Shown: positions 1-10,707, counted from the first letter of the stretch. The stretch is 64,000 bases of DNA from Asterella californica (GCA_036924285.1 JAYKYS010000004.1:18198001-18262000), one strand, 5' to 3'. Program-made: numbers and translations. Notes: generated from the sequence alone by a model not told the origin.

Positions 1-206
1 TATTTAGAGCTCCGCACTTGTCATATAGTGCCATAGTGGAACCTCTAATAGTTTCCTCAACTTAGTTATAACTATCTCAGCTAGTTATGACTACTTTTGA
101 TCACTCTAAATTTAGATCTTCAAACTAGAGTAACCTTTAAGATAGTCATACCTAATGAAATGTATATAAGCATACACACAAATAATGAGATACTTGTGGT
201 GTGACA
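1..206 (-). repeat. A1 3' LTR (inner part only)
   Basis: This is the U3-side end of the 3' LTR of A1, running off the window. It matches 6834-7037 with only a few substitutions. On the minus strand the LTR begins TGTCACACC at 206, right next to the polypurine tract. Confidence 0.9.
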
Positions 207-219
207 TTTACCCCCAGAC
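207..219 (-). other. A1 polypurine tract
   Basis: On the minus strand a G-rich purine run (GTCTGGGGGTAAA) abuts the TGTCAC start of the LTR. This is the position and composition expected of the primer for plus-strand DNA synthesis. Confidence 0.75.
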
Positions 220-829
220 TTAATTTTCACTCCGTCCTCGGAGTGAAGTATCACGTTGATGGAACTTCTTTAGCTTGTCGTGGTTCACTCGGTCGAAGAA
301 TGTACCACTCCTTTCTTGAAGATCGTAGGTGCCATTACTCCACACTTTGGAGATGATGAAAGGTCCAAAATATCGACGTAAGAATTTCTTTTGAACTCGC
401 TTGTGCCTAATAGCATCCCATAACATCACCCACTCACCCTCTTGAAATGGCTGTAACTTCGTTTTGTTCTTCGCCAAGCGCTTGTCATAGCTCTTCTTCT
501 GTTGTAGCTGAGCCATCTCAATTCGTTGAGCTGCGTCGTCTCTATTCTCCTCCAGCTCCAACAAGGTTTCTCCCCTCTCTTTCTCAGCTATTGGACCACC
601 CTTTCTCTTCAGTCCAGCTTGCAAGGTCTGAAAGGTGGTTAGGTCGAACTGGATTGGTAATCTTGATTCCAACCCATACACCATCTTGAAAGGTGAATAT
701 CCCGTAGACGTCTTCACTGTTGTACGATACTCCCATAGAACCGCATGAAGACGCTTGTCCCAGTTGTGGTTGGCCCCTTCCATGTCAGCATCCTTTGCTA
801 ACATTTGACACAAGGTAAAGTTTTATCCT
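220..829 (-). pseudogene. A1 integrase, C-terminal part
   Basis: This continues the integrase of A1 after a one-base frameshift near 815-830. It covers the end of the catalytic core and the C-terminal domain. A YRTT...G.SPF.M.YG stretch typical of Gypsy integrases comes first, then a charged helical stretch, then a GPF-type SH3-like segment (RRYFGPFIISKVWSNGTYDL). No chromodomain is visible. The reading frame stops beside the polypurine tract, so this is the natural C-terminus of the polyprotein. Confidence 0.85.
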
Positions 830-2143
830 CTCTACCAAACCGTTTGAACTAGGTTTATATGAAGTAGTAACCCTCTGAGAAATGGAGAAGTGGGTGCACA
901 TAGCAGTAGTCATACCACTCACAAATTCTCGACCCCTATCAGAAACTAACTCTAGAGGACATCCAAACCTAGTAATGATCCGTTCGTACAGAAATCTACC
1001 CACCTCAACTTCTCCAATAGTTACAAGAGGTCTAGCTTCTACCCACTTCGTAAGATAATCTGTGGCTACAACAATATACTTATTGTTGCGAGGGGTGCGA
1101 TTCAAAGGCCCAACAAAATCTATTCCCCATTTCTCGAAAGGTCCAAGAACCGGAATAGATCTAAGAGGAGTGGAAACACTAGATTTGATAGCGAAAGCTT
1201 GACAAACATCACAGGTTTTACAATACGTCAAGCAATCTCTAAACATCCCCCTCCAGTGATATCCCGCGTCGAGTATCTTATGAGCCGTCAACTTGCCTGC
1301 GAAATGTCCTCCACATACTGGACCGTCATGGAATTCTTCCATGAGTCGTAGAGACTCCTCCTTGCTCGCAGCTCTTCTCAGGACCCCATCAACTCCTTCA
1401 CGGAATAACACACCTTCCACCACCGAGTAAGGTTGACTTCGTTTCACCAATGCCTTCTTCTCTCTGGTCCACATCCCATCTGGATAGACACCTTCCGTAA
1501 CAAAATCCCAAATTTCTTGATATTCTATTGGGATAATAGAGTTGCTCAAGACCATCAAATCTTCGTCAGGAAAGGTGTCATCCACCGGCTCCTCTCCATC
1601 GCCATCGTAAGCTCTAGATAGCAAATCTGCATTCGCGTGTTTCTTCCCTGGTCGATCGCAGATCTCATAGTCGTACTCTGACAATAAGAGCTTCCACCTC
1701 GCTAATCGTCCTTCGACCATAGGTTTATTGAAGATGTACTTCAATGCCTTATGATCTGTAACGATAGTGAACTTGCCTCCTATGAGATAATGTCGAAATT
1801 TTCTCAAAGCATAGATCACTGCTAATCCTTCTCTCTCTGTCACAAAATAATTTCTCTCTGCCTTGACCATTTGCCGACTAGCATATGCGATAGGATGATC
1901 TCTACCTTCAACATCATACTGACTTAAAGTACATCCTACTGCTATATTTGAAGCATCCGTATATAGAATAAACTGTTTATTCCAATCGGGCTTAACCAAG
2001 ATCGGAGCTGAAGTAAGAGCTTTCTTCAGTTCCTCAAAGGCGGCTAGAGCTTCTTCATCTCCTAAAATCAACACGTAATCTACTCCCTTCTTCAGATATG
2101 CTGTCAAAGCATATGCTTTATGTGAGAACGAGAGTATAAACCT
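785..2143 (-). pseudogene. A1 RNase H and integrase
   Basis: RNase H comes first, with acidic residues in TDAS (about residue 50 of the open stretch), REGLA, TDHKAL and NADLLSR. The integrase zinc-binding HHCC region follows (HDGPVCGGHF to CKTCDVC, about residues 260-305). The catalytic core shows D in WGIDFVGPL, D in VSDRGREF and E in NGLVER. RNase H removes the RNA strand of the hybrid; integrase joins cDNA to the host genome. The frame continues from the RT across a TAA nonsense codon at 2144-2146 and is lost by a one-base indel after NGLVER. Confidence 0.9.
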
Positions 2144-2146
2144 TCG

Positions 2147-2743
2147 TTAATACCCCACCATACCTAAAAACTGTCGTAGCTTAGTGAGAGTACTAGGAAA
2201 AGGGAGCTCTAAGATCTTCTGCACCTTCTCTGGATCAACGGCAATGCCGTCCTTGGATATGATATGACCCAAGAGTAACCCTTCCTCACACCCAAAAATA
2301 CATTTCTCCGGATTGAGAGATGCATTTGCTACATCTAAACATTCTAAGACCTTCACAAGGTGCTCAAAATGCTTCTCCTTACTCCCGTAAACACAAAAGT
2401 CATCTATAAAATCTCTCACAAACTTTCCTAAGAAAGGTTCGAACACTTTGTTCATAAACCTTTGGAACGTCGCAGGAGCATTACACAGACCAAATGGCAT
2501 GACTCGAAATGCAAACGTACCCCACGGAGTAGTGAAAGTGGTCAGGTGTTGATGTTCTGGTGCAATTTTGATCTGGTTATATCCGCTATAACCATCTCCA
2601 AAGCTGTACCATTCGTTTCCCGCCACTTCTTCCAAGATCTCGTCAATGAAAGGTAGAGGATAATAATCCTTCTTTGTGACCGCATTGAGCTTCTTGTAAT
2701 CAACACACACCCTCAATTTGCCATTTTTCTTCTTTACGATCAC
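2147..2743 (-). pseudogene. A1 reverse transcriptase core
   Basis: This is the palm and fingers region of a Gypsy-type RT. It shows KLRVCVDYKKLN, then PFGLCNAPATFQRFM, and the catalytic FIDD box in RDFIDDFCVYG. The common plant box is YVDD, so FIDD is a variant. LGHIISKDGI and LRQFLGMVGY mark the end of the domain. The upstream protease/RT linker and the downstream RNase H are in the same frame. They are separated only by TGA at 2756-2758, where A2 has Trp, and TAA at 2144-2146, where the family has Tyr. Confidence 0.9.
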
Positions 2744-2755
2744 AATGGGTGATAC

Positions 2756-3718
2756 TCATTCAGAATGCTCCACCTCGTAAATGAACCCGGCAGTGTGCAG
2801 CTTCTCGATCTCTTCTTTCACCAGATCCGCAATTGGAGGACTCACTCTTCGTTGCTTCTGTCGCACCGGTTTGACTTCCTTCTCTAACTCGATACGATGT
2901 TGCTCCAGTGTGACCTCCCTCAGATCCTTGTAACTAAATGCAAATACATGAATGTATTTGCGAAAGATCTTTTCGAAACAACTCTTCTCCTCTTTAGTAA
3001 CCTTCGATCCATAACGTAAGGTGGCAATTCTTCTCTCCACCTCCTCGGGAGTCAACGGTTCTTTGTCTCGATCTCTTTGCACTTCCGGAGAAGGAAAAAG
3101 ATCCACTACGTTCACACCCACATTTCGTTCTTCTCTCTCCTCTTCTGACGATGTATTTTCAGATTCTGAATCTGAAGAATTGGTACCTACATCAGAAGTA
3201 GTATCGACAACTTCTGACTCCCAGTAGTCCGATGTGGGTCGATCCGATTCCGACGTCCCAACTTGATCTCCGAGCAATGGAACTTTGATTCGGTGGTGAT
3301 TCGGTCCGATGCGTAAATAACCTTTGTGCCAGTTATCCGTTGCATGTACTACTCGAAGCCAAGGTCTTCCGAGTAACATTTCATACCTTGACTCTTTCAA
3401 GATTTGAAATGTCATGTTTACTTGCACTCCCATTACTGACACACAAACTCTTTCCAGCACTCCCAATGGTCTAACTCGCTGTCTGTTAGCCATGCCCACC
3501 GTGATACTAGAAGGACGAGTTGGTACTAGATCCAACTTCCTCATGAGTCGTTCTGAGATGGCATTTACTGCCGATCCTCCATCGACAAGAACATCCGAGA
3601 CATCTCTCCCATTGATACGAGCCTCTACTTTTGATGCCTTGTTGCACACCTCTCCTTCACTAGCATCTAAAGCACTCACACCGACAGTAGAAGGATTTAC
3701 CTTCTTCTTCCGACCTCG
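2756..3718 (-). pseudogene. A1 aspartic protease and RT N-terminal linker
   Basis: This is a retropepsin-like domain with active-site segment VLVDGGSAVNAIS and a downstream LLGRPWL flap/C-terminal motif. An acidic linker and a pre-RT segment follow (VRQKQRRVSPPIADLVKEEI). In A2 the same region is fused in frame to gag. Here a TGA at 3719-3721 separates it from gag. The active site is D-G-G rather than the commoner D-T/S-G, and A2 has the same residues, so this is a family trait. Confidence 0.85.
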
Positions 3719-5047
3719 TCAGGAGCTTAGACCGCTACGAAGTTCTTTCCTCACCGAAGGATTCAGAGCAATCAACTGTCCCACAGTAATGTTTGCTCGT
3801 TGCTTACCCACGTCTTCCACCACATTGTATTTTGATTGCTCCATCGAAATTGTGAAATCAGTATTTCCCAATTTCTTCCGCCGTTCTTTGGTTTTTGAAG
3901 AAGATTTGCTACTCCGAGTATTTTGACTTGGAGAATCATCCATCACGACTGGTTCTCCCTCGTCGAAATGCGTCCTCATCCTCTTCCTCTCTTGAGCCAA
4001 CAACTCTACAGATTGAAAACCTTCTCGTACATCTCGTGGCTCCAAGATGTCAATGCATGCTACACCCTTGTCCTTGCTTTGTGAAGTTGAAGCTCCATCC
4101 GCCGTTCCACCATTACGACTTGGACAATTACGTTGGAAATGTGATCCTCCGCACGTAAAACATCCTTGGTTCGTGTAGTTACTTGGTGATCCTTGCGGTG
4201 ATCCACCTCTAGACTGATAGTTCCCATAACCTCGTGAGCCTCCTCCAACATTTGGACTGCGGTGTTGCAACAAATTCACCATATTGATCTTCAAATCTGC
4301 CATAGACTCTGTCAAACTTTTCAACTCATCACGAAAGTCGGGAGTAACAGATCTAGATGGTACAGTGACTGTAACCGCACTAGTAGGAGCTACCGGAGTC
4401 AGGTTCTGAAATCGAACAGTCGGAACACTCGCAGGCGTCAGAGTTGGCATGATCGGCCCTTGCACATCTCCACATGCTGCCCCAACAGTCATTGGTTGCA
4501 AGTCGTCTCCATCCAGACTCTCTTCCATCCTGGTTGCGATCTTCACTGCATCAGCCTTCGAAGTTGGTCTCTCATACCGCACTTGTGTTCGAATCTCCGG
4601 CCTCAATCCCCCAATAAAATTCTTTGTGAGCATTGCTCCAATGCCCACCATCGTTGGTTCTACTACATCTCCACTCTTTCGTAAAACCACCCGAAACTTT
4701 TGTTCTAATTTCTCCACCCTCTCGGCGTAAGTCCTTACTTTCTCTTTCTCTCCTTGTTTGAGGTAAGTTACCTCTACCATTAACTTCTCGTAACTTTCAT
4801 CGGGAAGAAAAGTTTCAATTAAGGCCTCCGTCAATACTTCCCAAGTATCAACTGGAGTCCCCACTACGCTTCTCTTCTTCCTATCCTCATACCATGTCAA
4901 TGCAGAATTCTCAAGAAATTCAGGTATCAACCCTACCCACTCGCTCTTCTTTCGATCTCCATTGCCAATGCATGCTCTTTTGAAGTCTCTCACAAATCCT
5001 TCCACGTCTTCTCCATCCTTTCCGTAAAACACCGGAAGTTTCTCCAT
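3719..5047 (-). pseudogene. A1 gag (capsid and nucleocapsid)
   Basis: The ORF starts at MEKLPVFYGKDGEDVEGFV, matched by MGKLPVFHGKDNEDVEPFV at the A2 start, which supports this start codon. The capsid-like part has the retrotransposon-gag pattern of tryptophans and YEKLMVEVTYLKQ...YAERVEKLE. A CCHC zinc knuckle follows (CFTCGGSHFQRNC, near residue 297). The C-terminal segment ending near GQLIALNPSVRKEL is conserved in A2. The frame runs on into protease if the TGA at 3719-3721 is ignored. Confidence 0.9.
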
Positions 5048-5182
5048 TCTTCTCTTCTTTTCTTCTTCTTACTCAAGGAACTGCTTGCGGATGTGAAGAT
5101 CGCACTTCACCGCAATCCACAATTTCCCCGTTGAGCTCTCTCCTCTCCAAAGGTTGGAATAAGTTTGACCCTCATGGTCATC

Positions 5183-5647
5183 TTATCTCTCGTGTGACAG
5201 ACTATCTCCATCCTCGCTAGAGGTCTTCACTCGTTCCGTTTCTACACTCAACCTTCTCTCGAGACCTTCGGCTACAGTTTCTAGTAAAGCAACCACTGCG
5301 CTACACTCGTGCTCAACTGGAATCCCGTCCACTCCACATCTAGGACAAAAGGTTGTAGGATTAATGACGTCTTGTCTAGGGGAAGAAGGACCTATGTGTA
5401 AGCTTAAGTCGACCAACCCTCTTCGCTCACGCAAAAGTCTATTCTTCGTAGGACACTTGCTCACTTTATGTCCTTCTTCTCCACACAAAAAGCACCTCGA
5501 GTTCTTCTCCTGGTTCTTACGACTACTCTCTGCTTCTTCCTCAAATTCTAGTCGAAATTCTCCTTTCGCCAGATCAGCGGTAACTATCACCGCATAGCCT
5601 TGAGGGATCTTGCTCAACCTCAATTTCCACTCTTGCTGTCCTTCCAT
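5183..5647 (-). CDS. A1 upstream ORF with paired zinc motifs
   Basis: A 154-residue open frame between the primer-binding site and gag. It holds a CCHC knuckle (CFLCGEEGHKVSKC) and a second C-x2-C-x8-H-x-C motif (CPRCGVDGIPVEHEC). It ends in a short helical, charged tail. A2 keeps the LSL..GPSSP segment and the second motif, so the protein is a real family component. Extra ORFs upstream of gag are known in the plant Tat/Ogre lineage; I cannot say whether this one is related. The role is unknown, possibly nucleic-acid binding. Confidence 0.65.
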   Translation of the reverse strand: MEGQQEWKLRLSKIPQGYAVIVTADLAKGEFRLEFEEEAESSRKNQEKNSRCFLCGEEGHKVSKCPTKNRLLRERRGLVDLSLHIGPSSPRQDVINPTTFCPRCGVDGIPVEHECSAVVALLETVAEGLERRLSVETERVKTSSEDGDSLSHER

Positions 5648-6216
5648 GACGATGATCCGTCATACATCTCTCTCGCTATATAGCTTGTTTGACAGTTTTG
5701 ATCACTCGACTATCTTCTCACTTAGCAATCTCTCACATTACTAAGTAGAAGCTTAACTTGTCAACCTTGAGCCTTAGAGATCGAACATAACCCTCTCAAG
5801 AATTCTGAAATTCTTTCACTCTTTTACTTCAGCAAGCGATATAACAGATTTGACCCCCCTTCACTTCGAATGCCATAACTCCAGTTCTACTCGATCAATT
5901 CACGCATGATTTGGGTGCCTAGATAGCTTATCTTCCAAGCTATCAGCATGGAAGATTTCAAGGTCTAACTCTAAAAACTGAAAATATGAAACTGACTGTA
6001 AACTCCTTCCCGAGAGCTCACTATTTGATATCGAAAAACCTCCTTAACTTCCGAAAGACATAACTCTCTCCTCACAATTGATCTCTCGGAGATATCAAGC
6101 TTATTGGAAAGCTTATCTTGCCCTCTATAACATGGTGTATGTACAAAGGTTCTGAACTCATGCTCAAAAACAGACATGAACTGTACTAACGACTAAATAC
6201 GAATCTTTGTATCGAG
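5648..6216 (-). other. A1 5' leader
   Basis: Non-coding stretch between the primer-binding site and the upstream ORF. I see no protein signal. Two copies of a short module recur here on the minus strand (about 5868-5945 and 6045-6130), with an AGCTT-rich segment followed by GAGTTATG. The same kind of module appears in other LTRs of the window. Confidence 0.5.
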
Positions 6217-6234
6217 GTCCTGGCAACGGAACCA
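6217..6234 (-). other. A1 primer-binding site
   Basis: On the minus strand TGGTTCCGTTGCCAGG begins four bases inside the LTR end. It resembles the TGGCGCCGTTGCC primer sites of many plant Gypsy elements, which pair with a tRNA 3' end. The exact tRNA cannot be named from the window. Confidence 0.7.
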
Positions 6235-6238
6235 AAAA

Positions 6239-7037
6239 TGTAAGCCGGCCTGTCTCTCACCCAGGGGTACCTCAGATGACTAGGATTACTAGTGCACCTT
6301 AATTACAAAGATTCTATCATACCCATGCTCACTTCACTCAACACTCTGACCCGTATGGTCACATCGGTCCCTCTAATAGCGTTCCTACAAACAAGTTCTA
6401 ACCCCGCCTTCCACATTGCATCACATAGTATTCAAGGACTCCCAAGGTCTCCAATGCTCACTTTACTTATAGACAGGAAAATGAGAGTGTCTTCCACCTT
6501 CTCAACTCCTCCTTATATACTCTACAACTTCTTACCGTGGTAACTTTCACTAAGTTACGTTACCTCATGGTAAGTGCGCAATCCAAAATAGTAAAACTTC
6601 TAAAGGCTACTAAGACTTAAGAATAGCACACACATTACTTGTTCTACTTTACTAAAGTAAGAGATTCTCCTACTTTAGCTTTTGTAAAGTGTTAACTTTC
6701 CACGCTATCCAATCGAAAGACGACAACACACTAATACGTCTTTTGAGGAGCATCTTTAGATCTTTGTGCATGACTTTTCATCATGCATCCAATCAGCGAT
6801 GGTCAACAAAGTCACATACTTTTGGAAAGCATATTTAGAGCTCCGCACTTGTCATATAGTGTCATAGTGGAACCTCTAATAGTTTCCTCAACTTAATTAT
6901 AACTATCTCAGCTAGTTATGACTACTTTTGATCACTCTAAATTTAGATCTTCAAACTAGAGTAACCTTTAAGATAGTCATACCTAATGAAATGTATATAA
7001 GCATACACACAAATAATGGGATACTTGTGGTGTGACA
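6239..7037 (-). repeat. A1 5' LTR, complete
   Basis: A 799-bp LTR bounded by TG at 6239 and CA at 7037 on the plus strand, with a short TGT...ACA inversion. The distal 204 bases match 1-206. AT-rich, with no convincing ORF. Confidence 0.85.
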
Positions 7038-7196
7038 GATCACCGGAAGCTGTAACTCCATCATTCTTCCCATGAATTCATCGCCAAAATATGCAACTAA
7101 CCATTGTCGAAAGTGATCGCGGTGGATGCAATGAAGCTTGATGTGAAACGGATTCGGGAAAGGAAGATCCGGAGCTGGTAACACACCTTCGTCCAT
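7038..7196 (-). pseudogene. LTR-embedded ORF, PDL..HC..RDHF family, truncated by A1
   Basis: ATG at 7196 opens a frame of 53 residues before the A1 insertion replaces the rest. The peptide has APDLPFPNPF, IKLHCIHRDHF and FGDEFM. The B2 LTR at 24075 starts the same way (ATG, then APDLPLAHPF, IKIHCLSRDHF). Conservation of the ATG and of the amino-acid pattern between two diverged LTRs suggests coding selection. Function unknown; I recognise no family. Confidence 0.5.
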
Positions 7197-7297
7197 AACC
7201 ACCACTCCTGTAGTTCTTCACTCCTCCATGCAGACTACCGAAAATCCTCACGAATCACCCCTTGAGAGAGAATGCCGTATGAACCTTCGACCCACCA

Positions 7298-7304
7298 TTT
7301 TATA
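7298..7304 (-). promoter_or_regulatory. Candidate TATA box of the B-type LTR
   Basis: TATAAAA on the minus strand, about 100 bases upstream of the ATG at 7196 and about 210 bases into the LTR. The position fits an LTR promoter with a short 5' untranslated region. It is a motif match only. Confidence 0.45.
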
Positions 7305-7558
7305 CACAAAAGCGGCGACAAAGACCACTGAAGTGAACGCGCACAGATCAATGACTCAGCACGTTCCTCTACCGTGCGATCACTTAAACAGATAGTCGCG
7401 ATCGTGACACCCATCACACCGTTCGGCGAGTTATGCGATACGATTCACGAAACACAGAAAAGAAACACAACTTACGTTTCACGAGAATTTCACACAGGAG
7501 CCGAACCACAACACGACAGCGTCGGATGTGATCGACGGGTGTTACTGCTCGAGCACTC

Positions 7559-8347
7559 TTGAGCTCTTTGCCTACCGAGTCGGTGGAGGCAAAGGCTGGG
7601 GGCGAGGCACGTGGAGTTCGTCATCCTTGGACATCATGGGATGTCATAGGAGAGAGTGTGGAGCTTGCAGCTAGAACTGTAGAGGTTTTATGCACAGTAG
7701 CGGTGGAGGTTGTTGGCGGTGAGCAGAAGGAAACTGCTCCAGAGGCTGCAAGATAGCAGTCAACGACTTCGTCTTCTACCTCTAGCATGGTGACAGAGGA
7801 TATTTGGGAGTCGGAGATTGGACCCAAGCTTATAGGAGAGGAGAGACGAAGAGTTCAAAGATTCCTGAAGAGCTACAGGAATCATTTTGCCTTCAGTATG
7901 AAGGATTTGGGTACCTTGAAGGGACCTGGTATACAGATCGACTTGACTAATGACACGTCAATCTTTCGACGTCCTTACAGATACAGTGACATGGAGAGAG
8001 TCTTGATCCAGAGTCGGACTCAAGACTTGTTGGAGGCTGGGTTGGTGAAGATGTCGCATGGAGAGTATGCATTTATCACAGTTATGCCAGCCAAGAAGGA
8101 TATGTATGACAACTACACGGATAGACGGATGTGTGGGGACTACCGTCCTATCAATCGGCAGACGAAGTCTGATAAGTATGTCATGCCGACACCTGAGGAG
8201 ATCTTTGATGCAGTGGGGCATGTGAAGATCTTCAGTACTTTGGATCTTCGAGCAGGGTATCATCAGTTCTCAGTGAGAGAAGAAGATAAGTCCAAGACAA
8301 CATTTTGGGGAATTGACTCTCACGGCAAAGATTGTTTGTATCAGTGA
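7559..8347 (+). pseudogene. H pre-RT region and RT N-terminal half
   Basis: An open stretch to TAG at 7754-7756 continues in the same frame into a Gypsy RT N-terminus. It has FLKSYRNHFAFSMKDLGTLKG, a PYRYSDMERV stretch, MCGDYRPINRQTK and FSTLDLRAGYHQF. It ends at TGA 8345-8347, where the family normally has a Trp before RFL.FGL. The DYRPIN and TLDLRAGYHQ blocks are classic RT motifs and carry the first catalytic aspartate. Confidence 0.85.
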
Positions 8348-8704
8348 CGGTTCTTATCATTTGGGTTGAAGAATGCCCCTGCTGAGTTCCAAAAGGTGAT
8401 GGACAGAATCCTAGCAGGATTGGATTTTGTCAGATGTTATATTGACGACATCTTAGTCTATAGTGCTACAGTGGAGGAGACACTTACGGGATGTGTTTGA
8501 GCGGTTGAGAGCTCATGGGTTGAAGTTACACCCTGGGAAGTGTAAGTTCTTCCAGGAGTTGTAGAGTATCTGGGCCACACCATCTATCCAGGTGGATTGG
8601 GTGTTCAACAGACGAAGGTTGAGGCTATTGCACGTATCTCACGTCCCACAGATGTGAGTCGAGTTTGAGCATTTGTTGGTTTGATGAACTTTTATCGTTG
8701 ATAT
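8348..8704 (+). pseudogene. H RT C-terminal half
   Basis: SFGLKNAPAEFQKVMD and the catalytic YIDD box (RCYIDDILVYS) lie in one frame up to about 8480. A one-base gain then a one-base loss scatter the thumb region (RAHGLKLHPGKCKFF, then YLGHTIYPGG). Further in-frame TGA codons lie near 8666 and 8701. The pattern is ordinary decay of an inactive copy. Confidence 0.8.
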
Positions 8705-9240
8705 GTGAAAGGATTTAGTGCAATTGCGAAGCCGTTGACCAAGCTGATGAAGGTGAACCAGGAGTGGCAGTGGGAAGATGAGCAGGAGCGAGCTTTCATA
8801 AAGCTCAAGGATAGGTTGACATCTGCTCCCATCTTGAGGAGACCCGTTAGGGGGCGTCCTTTCCAACTGCACACCGATTGGAGTATGTTGGGACTAGGAG
8901 CAGTGCTGACTCAGGATGATGATGAGAAAAGGAGTTCGTGGTGGCGTATGCCAGTCGCTCCAACAATTCAGCGGAGGCGAGGTATAGTTCGTATGAGGGA
9001 GAGTGTTTGGCGGCAGTGTGGGCTGTTGCACACTTTCGATATTATCTGTTTGAGAACCCCCTTACTCTCATCACTGATCACCAGCCGCTCAAGTGGTTGA
9101 TGGAGTCCGATAAGCTTACAGGGAAGCTTGCACGATGAGCTCTGATCTTACAGGACTATGACTTCTAGGTAGTACATAGACCTGGAGTTACAAACCTAGA
9201 TGCCGATGGGTTGAGTCGCAACCCGTGCACGAGTTAGCAG
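8705..9240 (+). pseudogene. H RNase H
   Basis: It shows PLTKLMK..QEWQWEDEQERAF, then the DW/TD region LHTDWSMLGLGAVLTQ. A frameshift follows, then VAYASRSNNSAEARYSSYEGECLAAVWA, LITDHQPLKWLM and DADGLSRNP. These carry the D-E-D-D catalytic residues of Gypsy RNase H. Stops and frameshifts near 8930 and 9136 disable it. Confidence 0.8.
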
Positions 9241-9440
9241 GATCAGACTGGGGCTCGATGGCATGACGAGGTTGATGAGGAGATAGTGCCAGGGTGGCAT
9301 GCATCTGCCTTTCTTTGTGTGTTGGCCATGAACTCTAGTATGGAGGGCCAAGTCGTATCTTTCTCTGGTCAGAGAGTAGATGATGAGTCTCTAGATCTTG
9401 AAGGTGGAGATGGTGTTCCAGACCAACGAGCCATGATGAT
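9241..9440 (+). other. H RNase H-integrase linker
   Basis: A short stretch whose broken frame still reads like a Gypsy linker. No motif stands out. Confidence 0.4.
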
Positions 9441-10112
9441 GTGACCGTGATGGAGTATCTACGTACTGGTGTGATAGTAGGCACAGTAAGTGCCAAGGAG
9501 CGAGATCGTGTCCTTCAACGAGCGAAGAGATTTCGACGAGAAGGACGACATGTACTTCGAGTGTGGGGTGATGGGAGAGTAAGGATAGTGCCACACCCAT
9601 CCCAGAGGGCACAGTTAGTACGACATGCCCATGAAAAGTTGAGACATTTTGGAGTGAAGCGTACACATAGCTTACTCCAAGGATAGTATTGGTGGCGTGG
9701 TATGCATATCGATGTGCAACAATTTGTCGCACGATGTGTGGTTTGTGATCGAGTACGAGCATCGTTTAATGCTCCTACTCCACAGTTACACCCCTTACCG
9801 ATTATGGGATTGGGTTACCGTTGGAGTTTGGATTTTGCGGGACTTTTACCGTTGATCGTACGTCACCATCGGTATGTGTTGGTGATGGTGGAGCACTTCT
9901 CCAAGTGGATTGAGTTGGTGGCATTACCAGACAAGACGAGTGAAGGGACAGCGTACGCGTTCTTAGATCGAGTGCTGAGTCGTTTTGGAGCACCAGCTGA
10001 AGTGCTGACAGACCAAGGTACTGAGTTCCTTGGTGAGTTTCAGGCCTTGTGTGATCAGGCGCTGATTGATCGTCGGACTACATCTCGAGATCATCCTGAA
10101 GCGGATGGTTTG
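9441..10112 (+). pseudogene. H integrase, first copy (zinc domain and core start)
   Basis: HHCC region with RHAHEKLRHFGVKRTHSLLQ and CVVCDRVRA. The catalytic core follows with D in WSLDFAGLL and D in VLTDQGTEFLGEF. It breaks off before the third catalytic residue, where the second copy of a tandem duplication begins. A stop at 9687-9689 interrupts the zinc domain. Confidence 0.8.
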
Positions 10113-10707
10113 ACGAGCGAAGAGATTTCGACGAGAAGGACGACATGTACTTCGAGTGCGGGGTGATGGGAGAGTATGGATAGTGCCACATCCATCCCAG
10201 AGGGCACAGTTAGTACGACATGCCCATGAGGAGTTGGGACATTTTGGAGTGAAGCGTACGCATAGCTTACTCCAAGGACAGTATTGGTGGCGTGGTATGC
10301 ACGTCGATGTGCAACAGTTTGTTGCACGATGTGTGGTTTGTGATCGAGTACGAGCATCGTTTAATGCTCCTACTCCACAGTTACACCCCTTATCGATTAT
10401 GAGGTTGGGTTACCGTTGGAGTTTGGATTTTGCGGGATCCTTACCGTTGACCGTACGTCACCACCAGTATGTGTTGGTGATGGTGGAGCACTTCTCCAAG
10501 TGGATTGAGTTGGTGGCATTACCAGACAAGGCGAGTGAAGGGACAGCATACGCGTTCTTAGATCGAGTGCTGAGTCATTATGGAGCACCAGCGGAAGTGC
10601 TGACAGACCAAGGTACAGAGTTCCTTGGTGAGTTTCAAGTCTTGTGTGATCATGCGCTGATTGATCATCGGACTACATCTCGAGATCATCTTGAGACGGA
10701 TGGTTTG
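9518..10707 (+). repeat. Tandem duplication of about 595 bp inside H integrase
   Basis: 9518-10112 and 10113-10707 are two copies of the same integrase segment at an offset of 595 bases. They differ by scattered substitutions. The junction lies after CGGATGGTTTG, a sequence also found at the end of the second copy, as expected from unequal exchange or replication slippage. Confidence 0.85.

Larger units (their letters stand above)
1..7037 (-). mobile_element. Element A1, Ty3/Gypsy-like retrotransposon, left end cut by window
   Basis: Minus-strand LTR retrotransposon. Positions 1-206 repeat 6834-7037 almost base for base, so they are parts of the two LTRs. In minus-strand order the interior holds a primer-binding site, an upstream zinc-motif ORF, gag, protease, reverse transcriptase, RNase H and integrase. 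That PR-RT-RH-INT order is the Ty3/Gypsy order. The gag-pol part keeps one reading frame from 5047 to 829, broken by three nonsense codons and one frameshift, so the copy is probably dead. It is inserted in a B-type LTR at 7037/7038. The bases after the right LTR are GATCA; the matching left flank lies outside the window. Confidence 0.9.
7038..7518 (-). repeat. B-type LTR fragment (minus), cut by A1
   Basis: On the minus strand this starts at 7518 with TGTCGTGTTGTGG, the start signature shared by the LTRs of B1, B2, B3 and D. It runs left to 7037, where A1 is inserted. It contains a TATA box and the beginning of an ORF also found in the B2 LTR. The rest of this LTR and its element lie beyond A1, outside the window. 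Confidence 0.7.

Noticed and set aside
447..689. Plus-strand ORFs across 447-5600 and similar antisense ORFs elsewhere
   Set aside because: They lie opposite the A1 gag-pol frame and have no recognisable domain; they are shadows of the real coding strand.
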